A stretch of 64,000 bases of DNA, taken from contig NZ_FMDN01000006.1 of NCBI RefSeq assembly GCF_900090245.1, positions 1-64,000 of the forward strand, read 5' to 3'. Made by a program: the position numbers and the translations under genes. Position 1 is the stretch's first letter; each line of letters opens with the position of its first letter. Shown piece by piece: positions 1-7,843 of the stretch. This DNA is from Micromonospora halophytica. Its GTDB lineage: Bacteria > Actinomycetota > Actinomycetes > Mycobacteriales > Micromonosporaceae. Under the pieces are notes generated by a model that saw nothing but the letters and a program-made list of their open reading frames with translations, was not told where the DNA came from and did no database searches.

Positions 1-141
1 AGCGGGAAGCTCGCTTCAAGATGAGGTATCCCACCCACTTTGTGGGGTAAGGCCCCCAGCTAGACGACTGGGTTGATAGGCCGGAAATGTAAGCCCGGTA
101 ACGGGTTCAGTTGACCGGTACTAATAGGCCGAGGACTTGAC
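1..141 (+). rRNA. 23S ribosomal RNA, 3' end (partial)
   Basis: The first ~141 bases match the conserved 3' end of bacterial 23S rRNA, including the final stretch CCGGTACTAATAGGCCGAGG near 115-134. The gene starts before the window. The spacer at 142-225 contains an imperfect inverted repeat (about 186-212) that could serve RNase III processing between 23S and 5S. Confidence 0.95.
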
Positions 142-225
142 TACCAAGCTGCTACGCGTCCACTGTGCAACTCCCGACAAACGAACAACACACCATGTGG
201 TGGTGTTGTTTGATATGTCGATAGA

Positions 226-344
226 GTTACGGCGGTCATGGCGGAGGGGAAACGCCCGGTCACATTCCGAACCCGGAAGCTAAGCCCTCCAGCGCCGATG
301 GTACTGCACTCGGGAGGGTGTGGGAGAGTAGGACACCGCCGGAC
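226..344 (+). rRNA. 5S ribosomal RNA
   Basis: About 118 bases with the typical actinobacterial 5S layout. The 5' GGCGGT (231-236) pairs with ACCGCC near 335-340, and the conserved CCGAACCCGGAAGCTAAG loop lies in the first half. It lies about 85 bases after the 23S end, so this is the distal end of an rRNA operon. Exact ends are uncertain by a few bases. Confidence 0.93.
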
Positions 345-351
345 AATCTTC

Positions 352-389
352 CAGTCGAGGGCCGCCCCATCCGGGTCGGCCCTCGACTG
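352..389 (+). terminator. rRNA operon terminator hairpin
   Basis: A perfect 13-bp inverted repeat (352-364 with 377-389) and a 12-base loop, directly after 5S. There is no strong T-run, as is common for actinobacterial terminators. It separates the rRNA operon from the protein gene starting 40 bases later. Confidence 0.85.
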
Positions 390-428
390 CGTAGCGCCGT
401 TGGTGGCGCAATGAGGAAGGATGTACCT

Positions 429-3400
429 GTGAGTTCAGGACCGCAGGGCGGAGATCGTCCGCGCCGTTACGAGGACCGTTCGGACCGCCCGCAGGGGCGG
501 GGTGCTGGCCCGCGTCGGGACGACCGTCCCCCGTACCAGGGAGATCGTGACGACCGGGGCGGCCAGCGCGGTGGCAGCGGCGACCGTGGTCGCGACGGCG
601 GGGGTTTCCGCGGCGGTGACCGTCGTGAGGGTGGCTTCCGTTCCGGTTCCCGCGACGGTGACTCCCGCGGCGGCGGTTTCCGCCGGGACGGTGACGCGCC
701 GCGTGAGGGTGGCTTCCGTGGTGGCGACCGTCGTGAGGGTGGCTTCCGTTCCGGCCCGCGTGAGGGCGGTTTCCGCCGGGACAACGACGGCGGCTTCCGC
801 GGCGGTGACCGTCGTGAGGGTGGCTTCCGGCGGGACGGCGAAGGCTCCCGTGACGGTGGGTTCCGTGGCGCTGGGTCCCGGGGTGGTGACCGTCGTGAGG
901 GCGGCTTCCGATCGGGCCCCCGAGACGGTGACTCCCGGGGCGGCGGTTTCCGCCGGGACGGTGACGCGCCGCGCGAGGGCGGTTTCCGTGGTGGCGACCG
1001 CGAGCGTGGTTTCCGCCGCGACGGTGACAGCGGTCCCCGGGGCGGTGAGCGTCGCGAGGGCGGCTTCCGCGGCGGTGACCGTCGCGAGGGTGGCTTCCGT
1101 GGCGGCGACTCCCGTGAGGGTGACTCCCGCGGCGGCGGTTTCCGCCGGGACGGTGACGCGCCGCGTGAGGGTGGCTTCCGGGGCGGCGACCGGCGCGAGG
1201 GCGGTGTCGGCGACCGTGCGCGTGAAGGTGGCTTCCGCCGTGACGGGGAGGCTCCGCGTGAGGGTGGCTTCCGCGGCGGTGACCGTCGTGAGGGTGGCTT
1301 CCGTGGCGGCGACTCCCGTGAGGGTGACTCCCGCGGCGGCGGTTTCCGCCGGGACGGTGACGCGCCGCGTGAGGGTGGCTTCCGGGGCGGCGACCGGCGC
1401 GAGCACGGCGGGGGCGACCGCGAGCGTGGTTTCCGCCGCGACGGTGACAGCGGTCCCAGGGGCGGTGACCGCCGTGAGGGTGGCTTCCGTCGCGGCGGCG
1501 AGGCACCGCGTGAGGGCGGCTTCCGTGGTGGCGACCGTCGTGAGGGCGGTTTCCGTTCCGGTCCGCGTGAAGGTGGCTTCCGCCGTGACGGGGAGGCTCC
1601 GCGTGAGGGTGGCTTCCGCGGCGGTGACCGTCGTGAGGGTGGCTTCCGTGGTGGCGACCGTCGTGAGGGTGGCTTCCGTGGTGGCGACCGTCGTGAGGGT
1701 GGCTTCCGTGGTGGCGACCGTCGTGAGGGTGGCTTCCGCCGTGACGGGGAGGCTCCGCGTGAGGGTGGCTTCCGCGGCGGTGACCGTCGTGAGGGTGGCT
1801 TCCGTGGTGGCGACCGTCGTGAGGGTGGCTTCCGTGGTGGCGACCGTCGTGAGGGTGGCTTCCGCCGTGACGGGGAGGCTCCGCGTGAGGGTGGCTTCCG
1901 GGGCGGCGACCGTCGTGAGGGCGGCTTCCGTGGTGGCGACCGTCGTGAGGGCGGTTTCCGTTCCGGTCCGCGCGAGGGTGGCTTCGGTGGCGCTGAGCGT
2001 CGCGAGGGTGGCTTCCGTGGGGGCGACCGCCGCGAAGGCGGTTTCCGCGGCGGTGAGTCCCGTGAGGGTGGCTTCCGTGGTGGCGACCGCCAGGAGGGCG
2101 GCTTCCGCCGCGACGGTGACCGCCGCGAGGGCGGTTTCCGTTCCGGCCCGCGTGAGGGTGGCTTCCGCGGCGGCGACCGCCGCGAAGGCGGCCCCCGTGG
2201 TGGTGACTCCCGTGAGGGTGGCTTCCGTGGTGGCGACCGCCGTGAGGGCGGCTTCCGCCGGGACGGCGAGGCACCGCGTGAGGGCGGCTTCCGCCGGGAC
2301 GGTGACCGCCGCGAGGGTGGCTTCCGGGGCGGCGACCGGCCGCGTCCGGAGCGGGGCGGCGAGCGCGGTGGCTACGGTGACCGGCCGCGTCACGACGACC
2401 GGCGTGGCTTCGACGACCGGCGTCCGGAGGGCGGCTTCGGCACCGACCGGGAGCGCCAGGACGAGGCCGAGGGAGCCCGGGGTGCCGCGCCGGCGCTGCC
2501 GGACGAGATCTCCGCGAGCGACCTGGACACGGCGGTCCGTGCCGAGCTGCTCTCGCTGAACAAGCCGGTCGCCGAGACCGTCGCCCGGCATCTGGTCGCC
2601 ACCGGCCAGCTGATCGACGAGGACCCGGCCGAGGCACTCGCCCACGCGATGGCGGCCCGGCGGCTGGCCTCGCGGATCTCCGCGGTGCGGGAGGCGGTCG
2701 GGCTGGCCGCGTACCACGCGGGGGAGTGGCAGACGGCGATCGCCGAGCTGCGCACGTACCACCGGATGACCGGGTTGCAGAGCCACCTGGCGGTGCTGGC
2801 CGACTGCGAGCGGGCCCTGGGGCGTCCGGAGCGGGCGATCGACCTGTTCCGGGGTGCCGACCGGGAGAAGCTCGACCAGGCCGTCGCCATCGAGCTGCTG
2901 ATCGTGGCGGCCGGCGCTCGGGGTGACCTCGGGCAGAAGGACGCCGCCGTGGCGATGCTCCAGGTCCCGGAGCTGACCGCCGACTCGATCGAGCCGTGGA
3001 CGGGTCGGCTGCGCTACGCGTACGCGGACGCGCTGCTGGCGGTGGGCCGGCGCGAGGAGGCCCGGGAGTGGTTCTCCCGTGCCGCCGACGTGGACACCGA
3101 CGGCGAGACCGATGCCGCGGAGCGGCTGCTGGAGCTCGACGGCGTGCTGATCGAGGGCGACGACTCCGACGAGGAGCCGGCCGAGGAGACCGCCTCGGGT
3201 CCGGGCACGCCGGGTGCGGTGTCGGCCCGGCCGGACGCCGACCTCACCGCCGACCTCACCGTCGACGACGACGGGGACGACCTCGACGACGATGACGAGG
3301 ATGACGACGACGACCTTGACGACGACGAGGATGACGACGACCTCGACAGCGACGAGGACGACGACGATGACCTCGACGACGAGGACGACGAGGACGACGA

Positions 3401-3530
3401 GGACGACGACCTCGACGGCGACGGGCTGACCGACGACGAGCACACCGACGGGCAGGCCACCGCAGTGACAGACCGGGCTGCCGGCGAGCGGCCGGCGGGC
3501 ACCGACGAGTCGGAGCCGGGTCGGCGATGA
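429..3530 (+). CDS. giant Arg/Gly-repeat protein with TPR-like domain and poly-acidic tail
   Basis: Protein of about 1033 residues in three parts. Residues ~57-637 are tens of degenerate copies of a decamer of the type GGDRREGGFR, with RDGEAPREGGFR variants. Residues ~690-895 are an alpha-helical tetratricopeptide-like region. Residues ~907-1014 are an Asp/Glu tail with long DDDD runs. I chose the GTG at 429 because GAGGAAGGA (413-421) lies 7 bases upstream; the in-frame ATG at 411 has no such site, and a start at 318 would lie inside 5S rRNA. A TPR protein upstream of a HAD phosphatase and tlyA is conserved in actinomycetes, but the repeat domain is extreme here. RGG-like repeats often bind RNA in other proteins; an RNA- or ribosome-linked role is inference. 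The stop overlaps the next start (ATGA). Confidence 0.85.
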   Translation: MSSGPQGGDRPRRYEDRSDRPQGRGAGPRRDDRPPYQGDRDDRGGQRGGSGDRGRDGGGFRGGDRREGGFRSGSRDGDSRGGGFRRDGDAPREGGFRGGDRREGGFRSGPREGGFRRDNDGGFRGGDRREGGFRRDGEGSRDGGFRGAGSRGGDRREGGFRSGPRDGDSRGGGFRRDGDAPREGGFRGGDRERGFRRDGDSGPRGGERREGGFRGGDRREGGFRGGDSREGDSRGGGFRRDGDAPREGGFRGGDRREGGVGDRAREGGFRRDGEAPREGGFRGGDRREGGFRGGDSREGDSRGGGFRRDGDAPREGGFRGGDRREHGGGDRERGFRRDGDSGPRGGDRREGGFRRGGEAPREGGFRGGDRREGGFRSGPREGGFRRDGEAPREGGFRGGDRREGGFRGGDRREGGFRGGDRREGGFRGGDRREGGFRRDGEAPREGGFRGGDRREGGFRGGDRREGGFRGGDRREGGFRRDGEAPREGGFRGGDRREGGFRGGDRREGGFRSGPREGGFGGAERREGGFRGGDRREGGFRGGESREGGFRGGDRQEGGFRRDGDRREGGFRSGPREGGFRGGDRREGGPRGGDSREGGFRGGDRREGGFRRDGEAPREGGFRRDGDRREGGFRGGDRPRPERGGERGGYGDRPRHDDRRGFDDRRPEGGFGTDRERQDEAEGARGAAPALPDEISASDLDTAVRAELLSLNKPVAETVARHLVATGQLIDEDPAEALAHAMAARRLASRISAVREAVGLAAYHAGEWQTAIAELRTYHRMTGLQSHLAVLADCERALGRPERAIDLFRGADREKLDQAVAIELLIVAAGARGDLGQKDAAVAMLQVPELTADSIEPWTGRLRYAYADALLAVGRREEAREWFSRAADVDTDGETDAAERLLELDGVLIEGDDSDEEPAEETASGPGTPGAVSARPDADLTADLTVDDDGDDLDDDDEDDDDDLDDDEDDDDLDSDEDDDDDLDDEDDEDDEDDDLDGDGLTDDEHTDGQATAVTDRAAGERPAGTDESEPGRR
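597..2340 (+). repeat. 30-bp-based tandem repeats encoding GGDRREGGFR units
   Basis: The coding repeat has a basic 30-bp period, with the core GAGGGTGGCTTCCG recurring throughout. Nearly identical copies cluster at 1608-1740, 1788-1862 and 1893-1970. Larger duplications are visible: the segment starting at 1101 recurs at 1305, 204 bp later. All periods are multiples of three, so the frame is kept. The array is prone to slippage and to assembly collapse. Confidence 0.9.
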
Positions 3531-4546
3531 CCGAGGTCGCCGGGGACCGGCTGGTCGACGGGTACTCGTTGGTCGTCTTCGACCTGGACGGGGTGATCTA
3601 CCTGATCGACCGGCCGATCCCCGGCGCGGTCGAGGCGGTCGGCCGGCTGCACGCCGACGGCCGGGCGGTGGCGTACGCGACGAACAACGCCTCACGCCGC
3701 TCCAGCGAGGTCGCCGACCTGCTCACCGGGATGGGTGTGCCGGCCGAGCCGGCTGAGGTGCTGACCTCCGCCGGGGCCGCCGCCGAACTGCTGCGGGACC
3801 GGTTCCCCGCCGGCGCCCCGGTGCTCGTGGTCGGCGCGGAGGCGCTGCGCGCCGAGGTCCGGGCCGTCGGGCTCACCCCGGTCGCCAGGGCCGACGAGTC
3901 GCCGGTGGCGGTCGTGCAGGGGTACGGCCCGCAGGTGGGCTGGGTTGACCTGGCCGAGGCGTCGGTCGCCATCCGGGCCGGAGCGACCTGGATCGCCACC
4001 AACACCGACCGCACCCTGCCCAGCGGTCGGGGCCCGCTGCCCGGCAACGGCTCCCTGGTGGCCGCCCTGCGGCACGCCCTGGACCGGGCGCCGGACGTGG
4101 TCGTCGGCAAACCTGAGCCGGCCCTGTTCGCCACCGCCGCCCGCCGGGCGGGACAGGGGCGGACGCTGGTGGTCGGGGACCGGCTGGACACCGACATCGA
4201 GGGTGCCCGGCGAGCCGGTCTGGACAGCCTGCTGGTGCTGACCGGCGTCAGCGACGTACCCGAACTGCTGGCCGCTCCCGAGTCGCGGCGCCCCGCGTAC
4301 GTCTCCGAGGACCTGGCGGGGCTCTTCGACCCGGCGGCCGTGGTCGCCGTCCCCGGAGAGCCGGAGACCGCCGGGTGGTCCGCCACCCTGGTCGACGGCG
4401 CGGTGGAGTTGAGCGGTGCGGGCCGGCCGTTGGACGCCCTGGCGGCGCTCTGCGCGGCCGCCTGGTCCGGCGACCAGGTGTCGAAGGTGCGGCCCACGAC
4501 GCCGGAGGCGGAGCGGGCCCTGGAGGCGCTCGGCCTGCCGGCCTGA
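3527..4546 (+). CDS. HAD-superfamily (class IIA, NagD-like) sugar phosphatase
   Basis: 339 residues. Motif I FDLDGVIYL near residue 19 carries the nucleophile and acid/base Asp pair. Motif II is the TNNAS turn near 52, motif III the Lys in GKPEPALF near 193, and motif IV GDRLDTDIEGA near 216. These define a HAD phosphatase with a class IIA cap, related to NagD and p-nitrophenyl phosphatases. The substrate is unknown. The ATG overlaps the preceding stop as ATGA, so translation is probably coupled. The same gene precedes tlyA in other actinomycetes. The C-terminal ~70 residues lie beyond the HAD core. Confidence 0.88.
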   Translation: MTEVAGDRLVDGYSLVVFDLDGVIYLIDRPIPGAVEAVGRLHADGRAVAYATNNASRRSSEVADLLTGMGVPAEPAEVLTSAGAAAELLRDRFPAGAPVLVVGAEALRAEVRAVGLTPVARADESPVAVVQGYGPQVGWVDLAEASVAIRAGATWIATNTDRTLPSGRGPLPGNGSLVAALRHALDRAPDVVVGKPEPALFATAARRAGQGRTLVVGDRLDTDIEGARRAGLDSLLVLTGVSDVPELLAAPESRRPAYVSEDLAGLFDPAAVVAVPGEPETAGWSATLVDGAVELSGAGRPLDALAALCAAAWSGDQVSKVRPTTPEAERALEALGLPA

Positions 4547-4550
4547 CCGC

Positions 4551-4886
4551 TCAGAGCAGCTTGCGTAGCTTCATCAGGTCGAACGGATTGGCCTTGATGG
4601 ACACTCGGCGGGAGGCGACCGCCTTGGTGATGTCGAGCCGGCCGTGCACCAGGGCGACCAGGTCGTCGCTGCCCGTGATCAGGGCGATCTTGGCTTTCGG
4701 GTCGTCGCCGTCGCTCAGGTCGACCAGCCGGCCGCCGACGAGCCGCCCGTGGAACGCGGTGTCCAGGTCGGTGATCCGGCAGGCCAGGGTGCGATCCAGG
4801 TCGATCTTCCCCGGCATCTCGGCGTGCCGGTCCAGCCGGGTCGCCAGGTCGTGCAACGCCTGCCGGCACTCGTCCACGCTGGCCAC
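4551..4886 (-). CDS. SCP2 sterol-binding-fold protein
   Basis: 111 residues in the small SCP2 fold. An amphipathic N-terminal helix is followed by the beta region around KAKIALITGSDDLVALVHGR and a C-terminal KANPFDLMKLRKLL stretch, typical of actinobacterial SCP-2 proteins. The family binds hydrophobic ligands; the ligand here is unknown. It is convergent with the HAD gene, with 4 bases between the two stops. It is the only minus-strand gene in the first 20 kb. Confidence 0.8.
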   Translation of the reverse strand: MASVDECRQALHDLATRLDRHAEMPGKIDLDRTLACRITDLDTAFHGRLVGGRLVDLSDGDDPKAKIALITGSDDLVALVHGRLDITKAVASRRVSIKANPFDLMKLRKLL

Positions 4887-4998
4887 ATCGTCTCCTCACC
4901 GCACGCCACGCCGTTTCCCGGCACCGTACCGCAATGGGTTGTCGGGAGCGCCCGGTAGCGTGAGACCCGCACATCCCGCCCCGCGGAAGGACTCAGGC

Positions 4999-5619
4999 AT
5001 GCAGGACGCGTGGCGCGCCTACCTCGAGCTGGCCATGGGCCTGACGGAGGCGCCCCGGAAGAAGGCCCAGGACGCCGTACGCCGGGTGGCCGGCACGGGC
5101 GGCGCGACGGCCGCCCAGCTCCAGGCGCTCGCCGAGGAGCTCCTCTCCACCGGCGCGGCCAACCGTGAGGCGCTGACCAATCTGGTCCGCTTCGAGGTGG
5201 ACCGGGCGCTGGGCGCGGTCGGGCTCGCCACCGCCGACGAGGTCGCCGAGCTGACCCGCCGGGTGCACGAGCTGGAACGCGAGCTGCGCGAGGCCAAGGG
5301 CGGGCCGGGGGCGTACCTCGGCGCCGCCGCGCCGGACACCACCGTGCCGCCCGTCGGGGCGTCGGCATCCGCCGCCCCGGCCGGAGCCGGGACCGGCCCG
5401 AGCGGGGCGCCGCAGGCCGGGGTCGGTGGGCCGTCCGGGGCCGCGCCGACGAAGGCGGTGGCCAAGAAGGCGGTGGCCAAGAAGGCGGTCGCGAAGAAGG
5501 CCATCGCCCGCAAGCCGCCGGCCGCCGTGTCGACCACGCCGGGCGAGCCGGCCGCCCCCGCCGCCCGGCCGGTGAAGAAGGCCGCGCCGCGTCGACGCGC
5601 CACGGGCGGCGCGGAGTGA
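4999..5619 (+). CDS. phasin-like coiled-coil protein with lysine/alanine-rich tail
   Basis: 206 residues. Residues 1-100 are helical, with a predicted coiled coil (ELTRRVHELERELREAK) resembling small actinobacterial phasin-like or PhaF-like proteins. Residues ~100-150 are a Pro/Gly/Ala linker. Residues ~150-206 are basic, with repeated KKAVAK units and a KKAAPRRRA end that resemble histone H1-like tails. The ATG at 4999 is preceded by GCGGAAGGA 8 bases upstream; the longer in-frame ORF before it overlaps other genes and is not supported. Role unknown; PHA-granule or nucleoid binding are both possible by analogy. Confidence 0.75.
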   Translation: MQDAWRAYLELAMGLTEAPRKKAQDAVRRVAGTGGATAAQLQALAEELLSTGAANREALTNLVRFEVDRALGAVGLATADEVAELTRRVHELERELREAKGGPGAYLGAAAPDTTVPPVGASASAAPAGAGTGPSGAPQAGVGGPSGAAPTKAVAKKAVAKKAVAKKAIARKPPAAVSTTPGEPAAPAARPVKKAAPRRRATGGAE

Positions 5620-5641
5620 CCGGCGCACCCGGGAGCCGGTC

Positions 5642-5887
5642 GTGACCGGCCCGTTCCGCCCCGGCCCGCCGCCGGGAGCCCGTCCGAGGCCGTCGCCGGG
5701 GCCGCGTCCCGGTCCGCCGTCGGCCGCGTCGTACGAGGAGGTCGGCGAGGCGCACCATCCGGCGGTGGACGCCGCCGTGCAGGCGATGGTCAACGCGGAG
5801 GGGTTGCCCCCGGCCGACCAGATCGCCCAGTACGAGGCGGCGTACCAGACGCTGCGGGAGACCCTCGCCACCATCGACCAGACCTGA
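5642..5887 (+). CDS. small conserved hypothetical protein
   Basis: 81 residues from a GTG start. The N-terminal ~28 residues are proline/arginine-rich (PGPPPGARPRPSPGPRPG). The rest is a helical segment ending QYEAAYQTLRETLATIDQT. It sits between the phasin-like gene and tlyA, 23 and 19 bases from its neighbours, in the same orientation, so it is probably in the tlyA operon. A small protein at this site is common in actinomycetes. No function can be assigned. Confidence 0.65.
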   Translation: MTGPFRPGPPPGARPRPSPGPRPGPPSAASYEEVGEAHHPAVDAAVQAMVNAEGLPPADQIAQYEAAYQTLRETLATIDQT

Positions 5888-5906
5888 ACGACCGGAGAAC
5901 CACCCC

Positions 5907-6767
5907 ATGGCACGTCGTACCCGCCTCGACGCCGAACTCGTCCGTCGCGGGCTGGCCCGCTCCCGGGAACAGGCCGCCGCGCTGGTCGAGGCCGGCCGGG
6001 TCCAGTTGCGTGGGGTGCCGGCCCGCAAGCCCGCCGCGATGGTCGACCCCGCCGACCCGCTGCGGGTCACCGGGGAGGACCCGTCGACCGAGTACGTCTC
6101 GCGCGGCGGCCACAAGCTCGCCGGCGCGCTCGCCGCGTTCGCCCCGGGCGGGCTGACCGTCGCCGGCCGGCGCTGCCTGGACGCGGGCGCCTCCACCGGC
6201 GGCTTCACCGACGTGCTGCTGCGCGCCGACGCGGCCGAGGTGGTCGCGGTGGACGTCGGCTACGGCCAGCTCGCCTGGCCGCTGCGTACCGACGAACGGG
6301 TCCGCGTCTTCGAGCGCACCAACGTCCGTACGCTGACTCCCGAGGTGATCGGCGGCGAGGTCGACCTCACGGTGGCGGACCTCTCCTTCATCTCGCTGCG
6401 CCTGGTGCTGCCCGCCCTGGCCGGGTGCACCCGGGCCGACGGCGACCTGGCGCTGATGGTCAAGCCGCAGTTCGAGGTCGGCAAGGAACGCGTCGGCGCG
6501 GGTGGCGTGGTCCGGGACCCGGCGCTGCGCGCGGAGGCGGTGCTCGACGTCGCGGCGGCCGCCGCCGATCTCGGGCTGGGCCTGGCGGACGTGGCGGCCA
6601 GCCCGCTGCCGGGGCCGAGCGGCAACGTCGAGTTCTTCGTATGGTTACGCCGCGGCGCGCCGGCGGCCGACCCCGAGCGGGTGCGCGCCGTCGTGGCGGC
6701 CGGGCCCGAGGGCCTGGCGACCTCCGGCGCGCTGCCGGAGGCGGAATCCGGGGAGGTGTCAGGGTGA
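5907..6767 (+). CDS. tlyA: TlyA rRNA 2'-O-methyltransferase / haemolysin-like protein
   Basis: 286 residues. The N-terminal S4 RNA-binding domain (residues ~1-60, starting RRTRLDAELVRRGLARSREQ) is followed by an FtsJ-type Rossmann methyltransferase with the SAM motif LDAGASTGGFTDVLL near 92. DLSFIS and VKPQFEVGKE carry the catalytic Asp and Lys region. In mycobacteria TlyA 2'-O-methylates 16S C1409 and 23S C1920, and its loss gives capreomycin resistance. GGAGAA lies just before the ATG. Its last codons overlap a 34-codon ORF that leads into nadK, matching the Rv1694-Rv1696 order. Confidence 0.95.
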   Translation: MARRTRLDAELVRRGLARSREQAAALVEAGRVQLRGVPARKPAAMVDPADPLRVTGEDPSTEYVSRGGHKLAGALAAFAPGGLTVAGRRCLDAGASTGGFTDVLLRADAAEVVAVDVGYGQLAWPLRTDERVRVFERTNVRTLTPEVIGGEVDLTVADLSFISLRLVLPALAGCTRADGDLALMVKPQFEVGKERVGAGGVVRDPALRAEAVLDVAAAAADLGLGLADVAASPLPGPSGNVEFFVWLRRGAPAADPERVRAVVAAGPEGLATSGALPEAESGEVSG

Positions 6768-6868
6768 GCGACGAGCGGAGCCCGGTGATCGGGTACGGGA
6801 GGCTGACCGGCGTGAGCGTCAGCGACTGGGTGAGCCCCGCCGGCAGGCACGCGGAGGTCGACCGGTGA
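6764..6868 (+). CDS. 34-codon coupled mini-ORF between tlyA and nadK
   Basis: The GTG at 6764 overlaps the tlyA stop (GTGA), and this ORF's stop overlaps the nadK start (GTGA at 6865). The product begins VSDERSPVIGYGRLTG. A similar N-terminus (VSERRTPVTG) occurs in the mini-ORF at 11862. Because it fills the gap with two perfect stop/start overlaps, it may keep ribosomes moving from tlyA to nadK rather than make a functional peptide. Whether it is translated is not shown. Confidence 0.45.
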   Translation: MSDERSPVIGYGRLTGVSVSDWVSPAGRHAEVDR

Positions 6869-7749
6869 GCCGTACCGCGCTGCTCGTGACGCACACCGGC
6901 CGCCGGCGCAGCACCGAGCACGCCCGCACCGTCGCGGCCGACCTGATCGCCGCCGGTTTCGAGGTACGGGTGGTCGCCGAGGAGGCCGACGACCTCGACC
7001 TGCCCGGTGTGGTGCCGGTCACCGGCCCGGAGGCCGCCGAGGGCGCCGAGATCGTCTTCGCCCTCGGCGGCGACGGCACCTTCCTGCGCGCGGCCGAACT
7101 GGCCCGCCCGGCGAAGGTTCCGCTGCTCGGCATCAACCTCGGCAAGGTCGGCTTTCTCGCCGAGGCGGAGATCGACGACCTGGACCTGGCCGTACGCGAC
7201 GTGGTCGGGCGCAACTACACCGTGGACGAACGGCTCACCCTCGACGTGACCGCCGAGTTCGACGGCGGCCCGACCATCGAGTCCTGGGCGCTCAACGAGA
7301 TCAGCGTCGAGAAGGGCGAGCGGGCCCAGATGCTGGAGCTCCTCGTCGACGTGGACGGCCGGCCGCTGTCCCGGTACGGCTGCGACGGTGTGGTCTGCGC
7401 GACCCCGACCGGCTCCACCGCGTACGCCTTCTCCGGTGGCGGGCCGGTGGTCTGGCCCGAGGTGGAGGCGCTGCTGCTGGTGCCGATCAGCGCGCACGCG
7501 CTGTTCAGCCGTCCGCTGGTGACCGCGCCCACGTCCACCATCGCCATCACCGTGGACCCGTTCACCACCCTCGCGGTGCTCTGCTGCGACGGTCGGCGGG
7601 TCTTCGACCTCCCACCGGGCGCCCGGGTGACGGTGCGTCGCGGCGCACTGCCGGTGCGTGTCGTCCGGCTGCGGGACCGGCCGTTCACCGACCGGCTGGT
7701 CGCCAAGTTCGACCTGCCCGTCCAGGGTTGGCGGGGCAACCGCAGGTGA
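6865..7749 (+). CDS. nadK: NAD kinase
   Basis: 294 residues. The ATP/polyphosphate-site motif ALGGDGTFLRA lies near residue 67, the NE motif (ALNEISVEKGER) near 145, and the conserved PTGSTAYAFSGGGPVV near 180. These are diagnostic of NAD kinase, which makes NADP from NAD and ATP or polyphosphate. The GTG start overlaps the previous mini-ORF. It lies upstream of recN, as in Mycobacterium (Rv1695-Rv1696). Confidence 0.95.
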   Translation: MSRTALLVTHTGRRRSTEHARTVAADLIAAGFEVRVVAEEADDLDLPGVVPVTGPEAAEGAEIVFALGGDGTFLRAAELARPAKVPLLGINLGKVGFLAEAEIDDLDLAVRDVVGRNYTVDERLTLDVTAEFDGGPTIESWALNEISVEKGERAQMLELLVDVDGRPLSRYGCDGVVCATPTGSTAYAFSGGGPVVWPEVEALLLVPISAHALFSRPLVTAPTSTIAITVDPFTTLAVLCCDGRRVFDLPPGARVTVRRGALPVRVVRLRDRPFTDRLVAKFDLPVQGWRGNRR

Positions 7750-7843
7750 CCGACGGCCCGGCGGGTGTGAGCCGGGCCGGCCGTCCACAGCCGGGCCGTG
7801 CCGGCTGGTCAACTGTCGGGGGCCGCGTCTACTGTCGGTTGCT

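Noticed and set aside
318-428. Upstream extension of the repeat protein
   Set aside because: It would start inside 5S rRNA and translate through the terminator hairpin; GTG 429 has a proper ribosome site.
597-2340. CRISPR-like array
   Set aside because: Units are contiguous 30-bp coding repeats without unique spacers, and no cas genes are present.
280-2637. Long minus-strand ORF (785 codons, His/Arg/Gly-rich) opposite the repeat gene
   Set aside because: It is the antisense reading of the GC-rich 30-bp repeats; the plus strand has the ribosome site, the TPR domain and coupling to the next gene.
435-3695. Second minus-strand ORF of 1086 codons across the same gene
   Set aside because: Also an antisense shadow with Thr/Val/Ala repeats and no domain; it runs across the neighbouring HAD gene.
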